Shown one piece after another: positions 10,424-21,865 of a DNA stretch of 64,000 nucleotides. The notes beneath the pieces were generated by a model. The model made no database searches. It worked only from the letters and a program-made list of their open reading frames with translations, and had not been told where the DNA came from. Position numbers and translations under genes: made by a program. This DNA comes from Hoplostethus atlanticus (Eukaryota > Chordata > Actinopteri > Trachichthyiformes > Trachichthyidae). The DNA lies in contig JAXDDX010000194.1 in NCBI GenBank assembly GCA_034670405.1, positions 664,410 through 728,409 of the forward strand, read 5' to 3'. How positions within the stretch are numbered: position 1 is the first letter of the stretch; every line of letters begins with the position of its first letter.

Positions 10424-12335
10424 GATTCAAGATTCAAGAAGTTTAATTGTCACATACACACACGAGGTGTGTAGTGAAATGCAAAGTGGCAATGCTTAGC
10501 AGAAATGTGCAAAATAACAGGTTCACACTATTTACAATAACCAGCACAATATTTACAATGTCAGTTTTTTAAGAGCTCTATATAAAAAACAACACAATAT
10601 TTACAATAAGAGCACTTATATATAAAAAAATATAGTAAAAAAAGGGAAAATTGTATGTATAATATAATATGAATTATAAATTATGTGTAGTCTTTGCCTA
10701 AGTGTGTGTGTGTGCATAAGAGGGGCAGTGTGTGTGTCTTGGTGGGGGCCCTGGTGAGGTCAGAGTTCACAGTCCTGATGGCCTGAGGAAAGAAACTCCG
10801 TCTCAGTCTCTCTGTTTTGGCAGCGTGACTGCGGAGGCGCTTGCCTGACCGCAGCAGCTGAAACAGTCCGTTGTTGGGGTGGTGAGGATCCTTCATGATC
10901 CTGCAGGCTCTGGTTCTGCACCTCCTGGTGTACAAGTCCTGCAGGGTGGGGAGTGTAGTTCCAATAGTGCGCTCAGCCGAACGCACTACTCTCTGCAGAG
11001 CCTTCCTGTCCTGAGCGGAGCTGCTGCCAAACCAGGCAGTGATGCTTCCTGTCAGGATGCTCTCCACAGCTCCAGAGTAGAAGGACTGAAGGATCCTCCG
11101 GGAGACTTTAAATTTCCTCAGTTGCCTGAGGTGGTAAAGGCGCTGCCTCGCCTTTCTCACCAGAGTGTCTGTGTGTGTTGTCCATGTCAGATCTTCAGTG
11201 ATGTGGACTCCCAGGTATTTATACCTGCTCACCCTCTCCACAGTATTCCCATTAATCCCCAGTGGTGAGTACGTCCTCTGTTGTTGTGTCCTCCTAAAGT
11301 CCACAATCAGCTCCTTAGTTTTGGTGACATTCAGGAGGAGGCTGTTGTCCTGGCACCAGAGTGACAGATCAGCAACTTCCTCCAGGTAGGCCTTCTCGTC
11401 GTTGTTGGAGATCAGGCCCACCACCACTGTGTCATCCGCAAACTTAATGATGGTGTTGGAGCTGAACCTGGCCACACAGTCATGTGTGTACAGGGAGTAC
11501 AGTAGGGGGCTGAGGACGCAACCCTGGGGGGATCCTGTGTTCAGGGTGAGGGGGTAGGAGGTGTGTCTACCCACCCTGACCACCTGGGGCCTGGCGGTCA
11601 GGAAGTCCAGGATCCAGGCACACAGGGGGGTGTTCAGTCCCAGCTCCATCAACTTGCCAGCCAGTCTGGTGGGGACTATGGTATTGAAAGCTGAACTATA
11701 GTCAATGAACAGCAGTCTCACATAGCCCCCCTTCCGGCTGTCCAGATGAGAGAGTGTGGTGTGCAGTACCTGGGAGACAGCATCATCCGTGGATCTGTTG
11801 GGACGATAAGCAAACTGCAGCGGGTCCATGGAGCAAGGGAGGAAGGCGCAGATGTAGTCCTTTATCAGCCTCTCGAAGCATTTCATGACCACCGAGGTGA
11901 GGGCCACCGGTCGGTAGTCATTCAAGCATGCTGGAGAAGCATTCTTGGGCACAGGGACAATAGTGGATCTCTTGAAGCAGGCGGGGACCACAGACTCAGC
12001 CAGGGAGATGTTGAATATAGTGGTGAACACTGGAGCTAGATGATTAGCACAGGTCTTCAGTACTCGCCCAGATATGCCATCCGGACCAGCAGCTTTCCTG
12101 GTGTTCACCCTCGTCAGAGCCCTCCTCACACTGTGCTCGGTCACAGAGAGTGTGTGTTCATCCCCAGCGGTAGAACTCACTCCGGCTGCGCTAACGGTGA
12201 TGTTGTTAGCCGGCGAGCTAGCGCTGTTGTTGCTAGCCTCAAACCGTGCATAGAATGAGTTCAGGTCCTCCGCTAGGGATGCGTCGGCACTCACAATTGC
12301 GGGGGGTCTGCCCTGGTAGCCCTGGTAGTCCGTCT
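10424..12335 (-). mobile_element. Rex1-like LINE, 5'-truncated, RT frame open
   Basis: The element runs on the minus strand from about 12335 to its 3' end with an ATTCAAG-type tail at 10424-10440. The 3' UTR is 10441-10680. The 5' end is truncated: no endonuclease is present, the sequence starting just before the RT domain. It joins unit-specific sequence at about 12340. Confidence 0.85.
10681..12294 (-). CDS. LINE reverse transcriptase, uninterrupted 537-residue frame
   Basis: The enzyme copies LINE RNA at a nicked target. Motifs in order: KAAGPDGISGRVLK (about residue 67), [50 protein letters not shown], then the catalytic IIKFADDTVV, followed by thumb and the conserved RLYHLRQLRK region and a C-terminal R/C-rich part. 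No stop or frameshift interrupts the RT, in contrast to every other member of this family in the window. The endonuclease half is missing, so it cannot move by itself. Most likely a young truncated insertion. Confidence 0.85.
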   Translation of the reverse strand: MSADASLAEDLNSFYARFEASNNSASSPANNITVSAAGVSSTAGDEHTLSVTEHSVRRALTRVNTRKAAGPDGISGRVLKTCANHLAPVFTTIFNISLAESVVPACFKRSTIVPVPKNASPACLNDYRPVALTSVVMKCFERLIKDYICAFLPCSMDPLQFAYRPNRSTDDAVSQVLHTTLSHLDSRKGGYVRLLFIDYSSAFNTIVPTRLAGKLMELGLNTPLCAWILDFLTARPQVVRVGRHTSYPLTLNTGSPQGCVLSPLLYSLYTHDCVARFSSNTIIKFADDTVVVGLISNNDEKAYLEEVADLSLWCQDNSLLLNVTKTKELIVDFRRTQQQRTYSPLGINGNTVERVSRYKYLGVHITEDLTWTTHTDTLVRKARQRLYHLRQLRKFKVSRRILQSFYSGAVESILTGSITAWFGSSSAQDRKALQRVVRSAERTIGTTLPTLQDLYTRRCRTRACRIMKDPHHPNNGLFQLLRSGKRLRSHAAKTERLRRSFFPQAIRTVNSDLTRAPTKTHTLPLLCTHTHLGKDYT

Positions 12336-12640
12336 AGGGCATGACTGCTTGTTACAAATCTGCTGTACAACATCTACTATCCATTTGTTACCAACAAGCA
12401 GCACACTCCCCATTCCCCCTTCTCCTCTGGTCCAGTGAATGCAGCAAGCTTGCTGGTGTAGTAGCCATCATCAAACCACTCCACTGCCCAGTAGCCATAA
12501 CAACACTATTAAGTTCTACCATTGATTAAACGGCTAAATTCAAATGGATTCATAAACAATATCAGTGTCTGAGACGTTGCCCGGTACGTGTCATACCTGC
12601 TACATGGCTGATGTTACGAGGGAATCCATTCCACATTTAA
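12336..12640. other. Unit-specific intergenic sequence
   Basis: No gene. The sequence 'gggcatgactgcttgttaca' at 12338 begins a segment that is repeated at 43619 and 57985, so it belongs to the duplicated unit. Confidence 0.6.
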
Positions 12641-14264
12641 AATAAGTTCAATCACGAGAGGCTAGGATTACAATTATAAAAATGTATTAACAGCATGAGA
12701 AGATGCGCATGACCATGGGTTTGACATAGATTCCAACACGATCTAACCCTCCTGGATATCTGATAGAACTGTGGTGCTGGTGGTGGCGGGTAGGAGGTGG
12801 TACGTCAGTCTTGTGCGGTTTAGGAAGCTGAAATGACAGAAACACGGAAGCAGCTGAGGGGGTACAAATAGAGGGAAATGGTTAGTAATTGGTTTCTGAA
12901 GAGGGAGAAAGGGGAGAAATCCTGCAGATTCCTCCTCTACAACATCAGGAGGATTCGTCCTTCCTCACTGACAAGGTAGTGCAGGTGCTCATCCATGCTC
13001 TTGTCATCTCCCACCTGGACTACTGCAACTCCCTCCTTGCTGGTGCCCCGGCGTTTGCCATCAGACCTCTGGAGCTTGTTCAGAAAGCTGCAGCTTGTTT
13101 GGTGTTCAACCGTCCCAAGTTCTCCCATACAATTACCCTTCTCTGTTCTCTACACTGGCTCCCTGTAGCAGCTCATCCAGTTCAAGACCCTGGTGCTAGC
13201 CTATAGGGCTTACCTCCAGGCTATGGTCAAGCCTTACACCCCCGCCTGACCACTTCGCTCTGCTGCCTTGAGGCGACTGGTTGCCCCGTCGCTCAGAGGC
13301 CCCTGGGGGCCGATCTACGCGGTCACAGCTTTTCTCTGTTCTGGCCCCACAGTGGTGGAATGAACTTCCCACTGATGTCAGGACAGCAGAGTCGCTGCCC
13401 ATCTTTCGCCGCAGGCTGAAAACCCACCTCTTCAAGAAAAACTACCCTGATCCTTCCTCTTAGCACTTGCCTATTTGTCTTCACTTACTTGTCTGAGCTC
13501 TTGTTTATTAGCTCTTGTTTATTTGATTCACTTATTTGTCTCATTTGTTAAATAAAAAAGTAGGTAGCTAACTTATTGATCTTCTACCTCAGCACTGGTT
13601 CTGCTCTTAGTTGCTTGTTTAGGAAGGAAATGCACTTACAATTTCTGGTGACTAGTAGTTCTCTTGCCTACCTATGTTGAATGCACTTATTGTAAGTCGC
13701 TTTGGATAAAAGCGTCTGCTAAATGACTGTAATGTAATGTAATGTAAAAAGGAGCATGGTCTAGGGTGGTTGGACGATGCAGAGCTGGAGGCGTGTTTGT
13801 TCCTACTGGCAAAATTATGAATGAAGGAGGTAGCCTTCCTGGTTGAACTTAGGCTAAACTCCATTTCAATCACGAGAGGCTAGGATTACAATTCTAAAAA
13901 TTTATTAACTGAAAATGTGAAAATGTGCGTGAGCATGGGTTTGGCGTAGACTCCAAGAAGTATCCAGCGATAGGTTGAAGCTCCTTGGGGCAGGTAGGAG
14001 ACAGGAGAACCCCCCAAATCGATGGGGAATGCAGTGAGGAGCAGGTGGAGGAGAGAAGGGAGGCAGAAGATCTAATTATTTAAGAGACGTGGGGGAGATT
14101 CCCTGCATGGCGGCCGTAGTGGTGGCGCTGATCCTGAAAGAATGCCCTGTATAACTGTGGTGGGAGAGGTTACATTTCTGCAGGACCAATCTTAGGTGGG
14201 TGTTGAACTATGATTTGGACATGGGGAAAAAGAAGGTGTCAGGAAAAGAGGAGAGGCGGGAGGA
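12641..14264 (-). mobile_element. Tyrosine-recombinase (DIRS/Ngaro-like) retrotransposon remnant
   Basis: On the minus strand about 14100-14210 encodes a GHSFRI segment followed by TTTAAMQGISP, the H-x-x-R box of tyrosine recombinases of DIRS/Ngaro/Crypton elements. A sequence beginning 'caatcacgagaggctaggat' occurs at both 12650 and 13868, consistent with split direct repeats of such elements. An L2 fragment (12889-13745) sits between them. No RT or RNase H of this element was seen. Related copies are at 43930-45815 and 58290-60000. Confidence 0.6.
12889..13745 (+). mobile_element. L2-type LINE, 3' fragment
   Basis: The frame 12889-13206 and then 13281-13463 encode the conserved C-terminal region of L2 RT (ALVISHLDYCNSLLAG, PLELVQKAAA, LAPQWWNELP, RRRLKTHLFKK). 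The fish L2/HAmo-type tail 'gtaagtcgctttggataaaa' ... 'taatgtaatgtaatgtaa' closes it at about 13695-13745. Truncated at the 5' end. Confidence 0.85.
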
Positions 14265-15205
14265 GTGCAAGGTCCCCAGGGATGCTTCCACTCCTGTACT
14301 CCCTGTTCACACACGACTGCGTGGCAACACACAGCACCAATACAATCATCAAGTTTGCGGACGACACAACAGTGGTAGGCCTGATCACCGACGATGATGA
14401 GGCGGCCTACAGAGAGGAGGTCAGCGGCCTGGCAGTGTGGTGCCAGGACAATAACCTTTCTCTCAACGTCGGCAAGACCAGGGAGCTGATCGTGGACTAC
14501 AGGAAACAGGGGTGCATGCACGTCCCCATCCACATCAACGGAGCTGAGGTGGAGCGCGTCGGCAAAAACCTCACATGGAGCACACACACCGATACCGTTG
14601 TGAATAGAGTGTGGTAGCGCCTCTTCCCACTCAGGAGATGAAGCTATTTGGTATGGGCCCCAAGATCCTCTGCAAGTTCTACAGCTGCACCAATGAGAGC
14701 ATCTTGACTGGTTGCATCACCGCCTGGTATGGCAACAGCACAGCCCTCGACCCAAGTGCTACAGAGGGTGATGGCCGAGTATATCACTGGGGCCAAGCTA
14801 CCTGCCATTCAGGACATCTATACCAGACGGTGTCAGAGGAAGGCCCTGAAAAGATTGTTCACTCTGTTACCGTCTGGCAAACGGTACCGGAGCATCGGCT
14901 AGAACTTCTACCCCCAAGCCATAAGACTGCTAAACAGTCTACCGATGGCATCCCGGTCGATCCATTCCATCCATAACTTGCACTGACTCTATGCACCTTA
15001 CAGACTCTACCACCTACCCCTGCCATTCATCCTGTACTTACAGTATACACTTTATATAAAACCCTTTCTTATATATTTATTTTTATTGTTATTATTGTAC
15101 TTAATTTTTGACTGTAGGTAGAGCTTGTAAGTAAGCATTTCACTGTATAGAACACACCTGCTGTATTCACTACATGTGACAAATAAACTAGACTTGACTT
15201 GTTAA
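14265..15205 (+). mobile_element. Rex1-like LINE, 3' half
   Basis: The frame at 14210-14617 contains SLFTHDCVATHS, IIKFADDTTVVGL and VKIGKTRELIVDY-like RT segments, followed by 14611-14976 in other frames. The 3' UTR ends with 'gtgacaaataaacta' and short TTGAC repeats near 15185-15205. This is a subfamily different from 10681-12294. The site 'cctgtactccctg' at 14293 is uninterrupted, unlike in the unit at 60 kb. Confidence 0.8.
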
Positions 15206-15934
15206 CAATGTTAACTGACTGACTGGTTGTATTTGTAGCCTTGCATAGGTTGATACCATTTTGTGATTTTACAATTAAACTGTCCAATGATTGTGACTTG
15301 GCAGTTGCAGGACTGTATGATAATACCAATGAGGGGATGGGGACGGGCCCAAATCAAATGTTGCCTGAGGCCCCAGAAGACAAGAACAGGAACTAAATGG
15401 GCCCTGTCATTTGATGGCCCCCAGCTGCAAATATATAGGGCACATTGTGGGTATGTAAGGACCCTATAATAATCTTGCTTGACCAGAAATAGTGACCAAG
15501 GGATCTCTCCAATAGCAAACCTGTGTAGTGTCTGAGACATAGCTCAGAGCTATGTCTCTTGAACTGGGGGCCCATGTGTTTGTTTCTAGGCCTGGGGCCC
15601 TGCTCTTTCAATATACAATATATCTGTACAGGCACATAATCCAAGTAAAATTTGCGTAAATCAAATTAATGCAAACTAATCAATGCCCCTGGTAGTCCGG
15701 GGCCCCTGAGCAGTTGCAGATTTTTTTTAATTGACTACATTTACTCTTTAAAACACGCTATACAAATAAACTTTATCATCATTTAATTTTTCCCCAGAGT
15801 CTCTCATACATCACCTTTTCAAAAGAAACTGTTCCTTTCTTCCTTCCTATTAATGATTGCAGTTACTGAGCTGTCCATTTGAAACAGCAATAAGCGGGGG
15901 TCAATAACTTTGTTTTCTTCTGGTAGCAATACCT
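15206..15934. other. OR unit 5' flank
   Basis: No gene. This flank recurs almost unchanged before OR4 (36073-36784), OR5 (46735-47349), OR6 (52805-53128, then cut) and OR7 (61545-62169), marking it as part of the duplicated OR unit. Confidence 0.7.
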
Positions 15935-16146
15935 CTAGTGGGGCCTTTGATAATAAGGGCAGACTGCCGTGGTCGTTGTCTGTGTTGAAAAGGTATAAAA
16001 GGAGCTGACTTAGTGTTTCAGCTCAGTTAGTAAAGACTCACTGTCTACAGGACAGCAGATAAATGCAGATAAAGACAAACGGTCATTTCTAAGCTGACAT
16101 AATATTGATAGATTTACGGATATAGAGTTTAAATGAGGGCATGGTA
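15935..16146 (+). promoter_or_regulatory. OR3 promoter and noncoding first exon
   Basis: Contains 'gcctttgataataagg' and TATAAA at 15994-15999. The leader ends 'gggcatg' followed by GTAAGT at 16144. A matching acceptor 'gctgtag' lies at about 16390-16396, 30 bp before the ATG, giving an inferred intron of about 250 bp containing the AAT microsatellite. Confidence 0.6.
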
Positions 16147-16276
16147 AGTTTGAAGTTGTTTACAGTAATAAGGCTGAATAATGTTAATGGATGTATGAAC
16201 ACAGTGTTAGTAATACACTAGTTTAAACTTTTACAAAATGTAAAATAATTAACAAAGACAACAACAATACGGCTGC

Positions 16277-16295
16277 TGCTGCTATTATTATTATT

Positions 16296-16328
<33 letters not shown>
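16277..16328 (+). repeat. ATT/AAT microsatellite in OR3 leader intron
   Basis: A (TTA)n stretch runs into (ATA)n, forming a small inverted repeat. It follows 'ggctgctgctgct'. The same site varies in length before OR4 (37137-37168), OR5 (47711-47752) and OR7 (62533-62562). Confidence 0.9.
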
Positions 16329-16329
<1 letters not shown>

Positions 16330-16425
16330 TTAAGACATCCAAATCTTTTATTTTGAGGCAAATGAGAAGAATTACTGTTGTATTTTATTGCTGTAGTTAT
16401 TGTTTCATAAACCAAAAGGAGGATC

Positions 16426-17352
16426 ATGGCAAATTCTACACAGTTTTCATATTTCATACTTAGGGCCTATTTAAACAGTGGACCTCTGAAATACTTATTT
16501 TTCATGACTGTTATTTCTTTGTACATTTTAATTGTCTTTGCCAATTTCTTGCTCATTGTGATTATTTGTATGAAAAGAGGCTTACATGAACCTATGTATC
16601 TTTTTCTATGCAGCCTGTTTGTAAATGAACTGTATGGCAGTGCAGGGTTGTTTCCATTCCTTCTGGTTCAGATAGTCTCTGACACTCACATTGTTTCTGC
16701 TTCACTTTGTTTTTTGCAGATTTTCTGTTTATATACATATGCCTCTATAGAGTTTTGCAGCTTAGCTGTCATGTCGTATGACAGGTACCTTGCTATCTGT
16801 TGTCCACTACAATATAATAGACGCATGACATCTAACAAGGTGGCTCTCTTTATTGTTGTGATATGGTTGTACTCTTTTCTCAAATTCCTGATCACTCTAT
16901 CCTTGAGCATTCGTTTGCCACTGTGTGGAAATGTTATAAACAGTGTGTATTGTCACAACTACATGATTGTCAAGCTGGCATGCTCTGACACCAGAGTAAA
17001 TAACATCTATGGACTCTTTGCCACTTTTCTCACAGTCTTCGTTCCTTTAACGCCAATCCTTTTCTCTTACATGAAGATTCTTCAAATTTGTTTAGCCGGC
17101 TCCAGAGAGACCAGACAGAAAGCTATTAGTACCTGCACACCTCACCTTGCTTCCCTTCTGAACTTTTCTTTTGGGTGCTGCTTTGAAATATTTCAGAGCA
17201 GATTTAATATGACCAATGTACCACAAATGTTGCGGATTATTTTATCATTGTATTTTTTGATAATGCAACCGCTCTTCAATCCTATCATGTATGGAATTCG
17301 AATGTCCAAAATACGAAAGATATGTAAAACTCTGGTCTGTTGTAAAATGTAG
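16426..17352 (+). CDS. Olfactory receptor, teleost delta type (OR3)
   Basis: Intact 308-residue OR beginning MANSTQ, with NST glycosylation at residue 3. The first 45 residues (SGPLKYLFF type) are shared with OR4 and OR5 and differ strongly from OR1/OR2, whereas everything from MKRGLHEPMYLF on is nearly identical to OR1/OR2. Carries MSYDRY, KAISTC and PLFNPIMYGI. Loop 2 is of the LPLCGNVI / CHNY type. The start ATG follows 'aggaggatc'. The 3' flank matches OR5 for over 1.2 kb. Confidence 0.95.
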   Translation: MANSTQFSYFILRAYLNSGPLKYLFFMTVISLYILIVFANFLLIVIICMKRGLHEPMYLFLCSLFVNELYGSAGLFPFLLVQIVSDTHIVSASLCFLQIFCLYTYASIEFCSLAVMSYDRYLAICCPLQYNRRMTSNKVALFIVVIWLYSFLKFLITLSLSIRLPLCGNVINSVYCHNYMIVKLACSDTRVNNIYGLFATFLTVFVPLTPILFSYMKILQICLAGSRETRQKAISTCTPHLASLLNFSFGCCFEIFQSRFNMTNVPQMLRIILSLYFLIMQPLFNPIMYGIRMSKIRKICKTLVCCKM

Positions 17353-18203
17353 GGTACTCACAGGGTTCATATGCAAGTGTAATGGAAAACATTGGATAAC
17401 ATGTTGATAATTTCTAGTCTTGACAAGTTTGGTAATTTCACAAAAGAAAAGAATGGAAAAATTATCCTGATAATACATCACCTTCATTCACTTAATGTGA
17501 AATGTTGAAATGTCATTTAACCCTCATGTTATGGTGTGGGTGAAATTGACCCGTTTAAAAGTTTACATTTTTTTTAAAAAGTTTTCAGTATGAAACCTTT
17601 GCTGGCCTCAATTACTGTAATAAACATGTAAATGGAAAATGACTAATTACATGTGTCTGCAACCACCCCCTTCATGTATATATGACATAGATACTGTTCA
17701 GGTCTTTGAATTGTCAAGTGAGGGGAAATGGGTCCCACAGTCACCAACTGCAAAAGAGACATTCATATAAAAAATGGACAAATACATGGTCCTCATCTCC
17801 CAATATGTGTCAGGCAATGATATCACAGGGTACCCCCAGGGTTCTCCAAGTTAAATTTAAGACTTTTTAAGACCCTTTTAGTACCACTTAGAATGAAATT
17901 TAATGCCAACTTCACGACCATAAGTATGAAGGATATAATGGAAAATCAGTATGGATTTTAAGCCCTAGAAAATAATTATTTACCAAGTATTTGAATTTAA
18001 TAAAACATGTTATTATAATACTCACATTCATATTTAATACACAATAGCTTTGTGAGCGCCCTTCACATGATCACAGACAAAAACGCGCTGGCCCTGGGCG
18101 GAGACGCTGGGAGACCCCCTCCCTGGCGCTGTGCTCAAAGTTCAACTATATTCAACTTTAACCTTTGTGATACCCTGTATCAGCAGCACACATAATAACT
18201 ACT
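17353..18203. other. OR3 3' flank
   Basis: No gene. Homologous to 48765-49470 downstream of OR5 and to the window end downstream of OR7. The part from 'gggtacccccagggttctcc' (about 17830) to 'taccctgtatc' (18170) is AT-rich and repeat-like ('taagactttttaagaccct'), perhaps an old DNA element. Confidence 0.5.
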
Positions 18204-18362
18204 GTGCCAGTGACCACTAAGATAGCAGTGACTTGTGGCGCAGATATAAAGTTTGCTTTTGAGCTGGTCATTCCTGATTCAATTCAGAAAATAGTTCTAG
18301 AAATGACTAACCTAGAAGGGAGAGATGTTTTTGGGCGGAATTGGAGGGAGTTGGACACATCC
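18204..18362 (+). mobile_element. piggyBac (PGBD4-like) transposase fragment
   Basis: The frame translates FELVIPDSIQKIVLEMTNLE followed by GRDVFGRNWRELD, which resembles the N-terminal part of PGBD4-type piggyBac transposases. It is cut off by the L2 tail at 18365. The same fragment with the same truncation is at 49472-49629. No catalytic aspartates are present, so it is a remnant. Confidence 0.6.
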
Positions 18363-21010
18363 ATTACATTACATTACAGGCATTTAGCAGATGCTTTTAT
18401 CCAAAGAGACTTACAATAAGTGCATTCAATATAGGTAGGCAAGAGAACTACTAGTCACCAGAAATCGTAAGTGCATTTCCTTCCTAAACAAGCAACTAAG
18501 AGCATGACTAGTGCTAAGGTAAAAGTGCAATAAGTTAGCTACCTACTTTTTCTTAAACAAATGAGACAAATAATAAAATAAAATAAAAAAGAGCTAAGAC
18601 AAATAAGTGAATCAAATAAACAAGAGCTAAGACAAATAAGTGTATCAAATAAACAAGAGCTCAGACAAATAATTGACGACAAATAGGCAAGGCTAAGAGG
18701 AAGGGTCAGGGTAGTGTTTCTTGAAGAGGTGGGTTTTCAGCCTGCGGCGAAAGATGGGCAGCGAGTCTGCTGTCCTGACATCAGTGGGGAGTTCATTCCA
18801 CCACTGTGGGGCCAGAACAGAGAAAAGCTGTGACCGTGTAGATCGGCCCCCAGGGGCCTCTGAGCGACGGGGCAACCAGTCGCCTCGAGGCAGCAGAGCG
18901 AAGTGGTCGGGCGGGGGTGTAAGGCTTGACCATAGCCTGGAGGTAAGAAGGAGCTGTTCCTTTCACTGCCCTATAAGCTACCACCGGGGTCTTGAACTGG
19001 ATGCGAGCTGCTACAGGGAGCCAGTGTAGAGAATGGAGAAGGGTAGTTGTATGGGAGAACTTGGGGCGGTTGAAAACCAGACGAGCTGCAACTTTCTGAA
19101 CAAGCTCCAGAGGTCTGATGGCAGATGCCGGGGCACCAGCAAGGAGGGAGTTGCAGTAGTCCAGGCGGGAGATGACAAGAGCCTGGATGAGCACCTGCGT
19201 TGCCTTGTCAGTGAGGAAGGACGAATCCTCCTGATGTTGTAGAGGAGGAATCTGCAGGAGCATGTCACTGATGCGATGTTTGCAGAGAGCGACAGTTGGT
19301 CGTCCAGGGTCACACCCAGATTCCTCGCAGTCCGAGTTGACGTCACCACAGCATTATCAATGGTGATGGCCAGGTCTCGGTGCGGACAGCCCTTCCCCGG
19401 GAGGAACACCAGTTCAGTCTTGTCCAGGTTGAGCTTCAGGTGGTGCATCGACATCCACTCCGAGATGTCTGCCAGACATGCAGCAATGCGTGCCTCCACT
19501 TGTGTGTCAGAGGGGGGAAATGACAGGATCAGCTGGGTGTCATCTGCATAGTAGTGGTAGGAAAAGTCGTGGGAGTGGATAACAGAACCAAGAGATGTTG
19601 TGTAGAGGGAAAAAAGAAGAGGACCCAGAACCGAGCCTTGCGGAACCCCAGTAGTGAGCCTGCGTGGTTCTGACACAGACCCTCTCAGCGTCACCTGTTA
19701 GGAGCGACCCGTCAGGTAGGATGCAAACATGGAGAGTGCAGAGCCTGAGACACCCATCCCCTCAAGGGTGGAGAGGAGGATCTGGTGGTTCACCGTGCAG
19801 ACAGGTCCAGGAGTATCAGGACAGGAGAGAGAGTTCGCTCTAGCGGCATGGAGCGGCTCCGTCACTGCCACGAGGGCAGTCTCGGTCGAGCGACCCACTT
19901 AGATCACAGACTGGTGGGGATCCAAGAGGTTGTTCTGGTGGAGGTACAAGGACAGTTGATTGAAGACAGCACGTTCAAGAGTTTTTGATAGGAAGGGTAG
20001 AAGGGAAACCGGTCTGTAGTTCTTGACCTCAGAGGGGTCAAGTGTTGGTTTCTTCAGAAGGGGGGTGACTCTGGCAGTCTTGAAAGCAGAGGGAAAGCAT
20101 CCAGACACCAGAGACGTGTTGATGAGGTGGGTCAGGAAGGGAAGGAGTTCAGGTGCAGTAGACTGAAGCAGAGTGGATGGGACCGGGTCAAGGGAGCATG
20201 TGGTGGGGAGGCTAGATGTAACCAGGTGAAGGACCTCGTCTGGGGAGAGGGGAGAAAAATGGGATAGGGAGGGAGGTGGGGAGGGAAAAGGTGGAGAGGG
20301 TGGTAGAGAGGGATGGGTGGAAGGCAGACAGGTGTGGTTGGTGCGCAGGGCACCAGCCGGGGGGTGAGGGAAGGAGGATCGGATATCGTTGACCTTCTTG
20401 TCAAAGAAGTTGGCGAAGTCGTCAGGGCGGAGGGAGGAGGTGGGAGGAGGGGGTGGGGGTTGGAGGAGGGAAGAGAAAGTTTCAAAGAGTTTTTTAGGGT
20501 TGGAAGCAGAAGTTTGAATTTTAGTGCAGAAGAAAGCAGCTTTAGCAGCAGATAGAGAGGTGGAAAAAAGTGGAAAGGAGAGATTGGAAGGTAAGAAGGT
20601 CCTCCGGGAGGTTGCCATTTCTCCATTTGTGCTCAGCCACTCTCAGGCTCCGTCTCTCAGTACGCACTGAGTCCGACAACCAAGGGGCAGGTGGAGTTGG
20701 GCGTGCAGGCCTGGAGGTGAGGGACAGAGATGGTCCAGAGAAGAGGACAGAGTAGAGAGAAGAAGATCAGTGGCAGTATCAGGGGATAGAAGAGAAAAAG
20801 ATTCAGGGGCAGGGAGAGCAGAGAGAACAGAAGAGGAGAGATCAGTGGGGGAGAGCGAGCGGAGATTGCGACGAGAAGAAACCATGTGGGTAGGGGGAGG
20901 ATGTGAGGGGGGAGAGGAGAGAGAGAGAGTGTAGGACATGAAGTAGTGGTCAGAGAGATGAAGAGGAATGACAGAGAGGTTGGCAGTAGAACAGTGTCTG
21001 GTGAAGATTC
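18363..21010 (-). mobile_element. L2-type LINE, nearly complete RT half
   Basis: On the minus strand, 20618-19899 encodes a proline-rich linker and RT fingers (KNYRPVSLLPFLSKTLERAV); 19898-19698 and 19694-19011 continue with [27 protein letters not shown] and catalytic YHYYADDTQL; 19263-18693 gives the conserved C-terminus ([32 protein letters not shown]). The tail 'gtaagtctctttggataaaa' plus (TAATG)n ends at 18365. At least three frame breaks. The 5' end (endonuclease) is absent beyond about 21010. Defective. Confidence 0.85.
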
Positions 21011-21865
21011 AATAGGGGCTATCCAACAAACCTACCGCTTAACAGGCTCAAAACATGTTTCTCTAAAGTGCACAGAATGCACATACTGAACATGGCTCCT
21101 AGTATAACCAGCACAGGCATAAATATTTACAAAGAGACCACTACGTACGTAGTCGGCCAATCATAGAATGAGCGAGTTCAGGAAATCAGGTCACTGAACG
21201 GGAGCTAGGCTTGTGCTCTTCATGATATAAGTTGCTGTTAAAGATATGTGTTCCTTTAAATATGTGTGTACCAGAAATGGCATGTGGATTACAATATCAC
21301 TCTGTGAGGTTACATCAACTTGTATCAGTTTTGGACTACTTCAGTGTGGACTACTTCAGTGTGGATATTATAGTCAACAATTCTTTTGAAAAAACTATAA
21401 CTTCAAAACAATCTATCATCAATCTATGGCACATCTATGTTAACTGTAGATGTTAAGAAACCTGTACTCAAAAGTCGTCGTCAGTCATCTTCATCAGTCG
21501 TCTTCAACCCAGACACTTTGCGTGCCGTAGAGGGTCACTAACATGAGAGGATACCAGAACCTTGTCGTTCATGTTAGCATGGGTATCTCCAAGTCAGTCT
21601 TAGTCCAAATGTGAGTTGGTGTCTCGGCCTAGTCAGAATCCGACGCGCCGGTTGGCCACTTTGGGCCAGCACATCGGACTTTGACCAAACTATTGACACC
21701 AAAGTGGCTTAGGGGTAGGATGGCTTAGGGGTAAGGTGGCTTAGGGGTAGGATGGCTTAGGGGTAGTGTATTTTCCAGTGCCACACAGCCGTCGGTATCC
21801 GTCGATGACATCATCGCATGAAGCCACGCGACAGGCCAGGAGATCGCTTTCTTTTGTCAACTCTT
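21011..21865. other. Unassigned sequence left of the retroviral accessory frame
   Basis: No gene recognised. It should contain the retroviral 3' end, but no sequence resembling the LTR at 34229-35084 is visible. A short repeat 'ggcttaggggtaggat' occurs four times at about 21710-21768. The junction to the L2 at about 21010 may have removed the 3' LTR. Confidence 0.4.
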
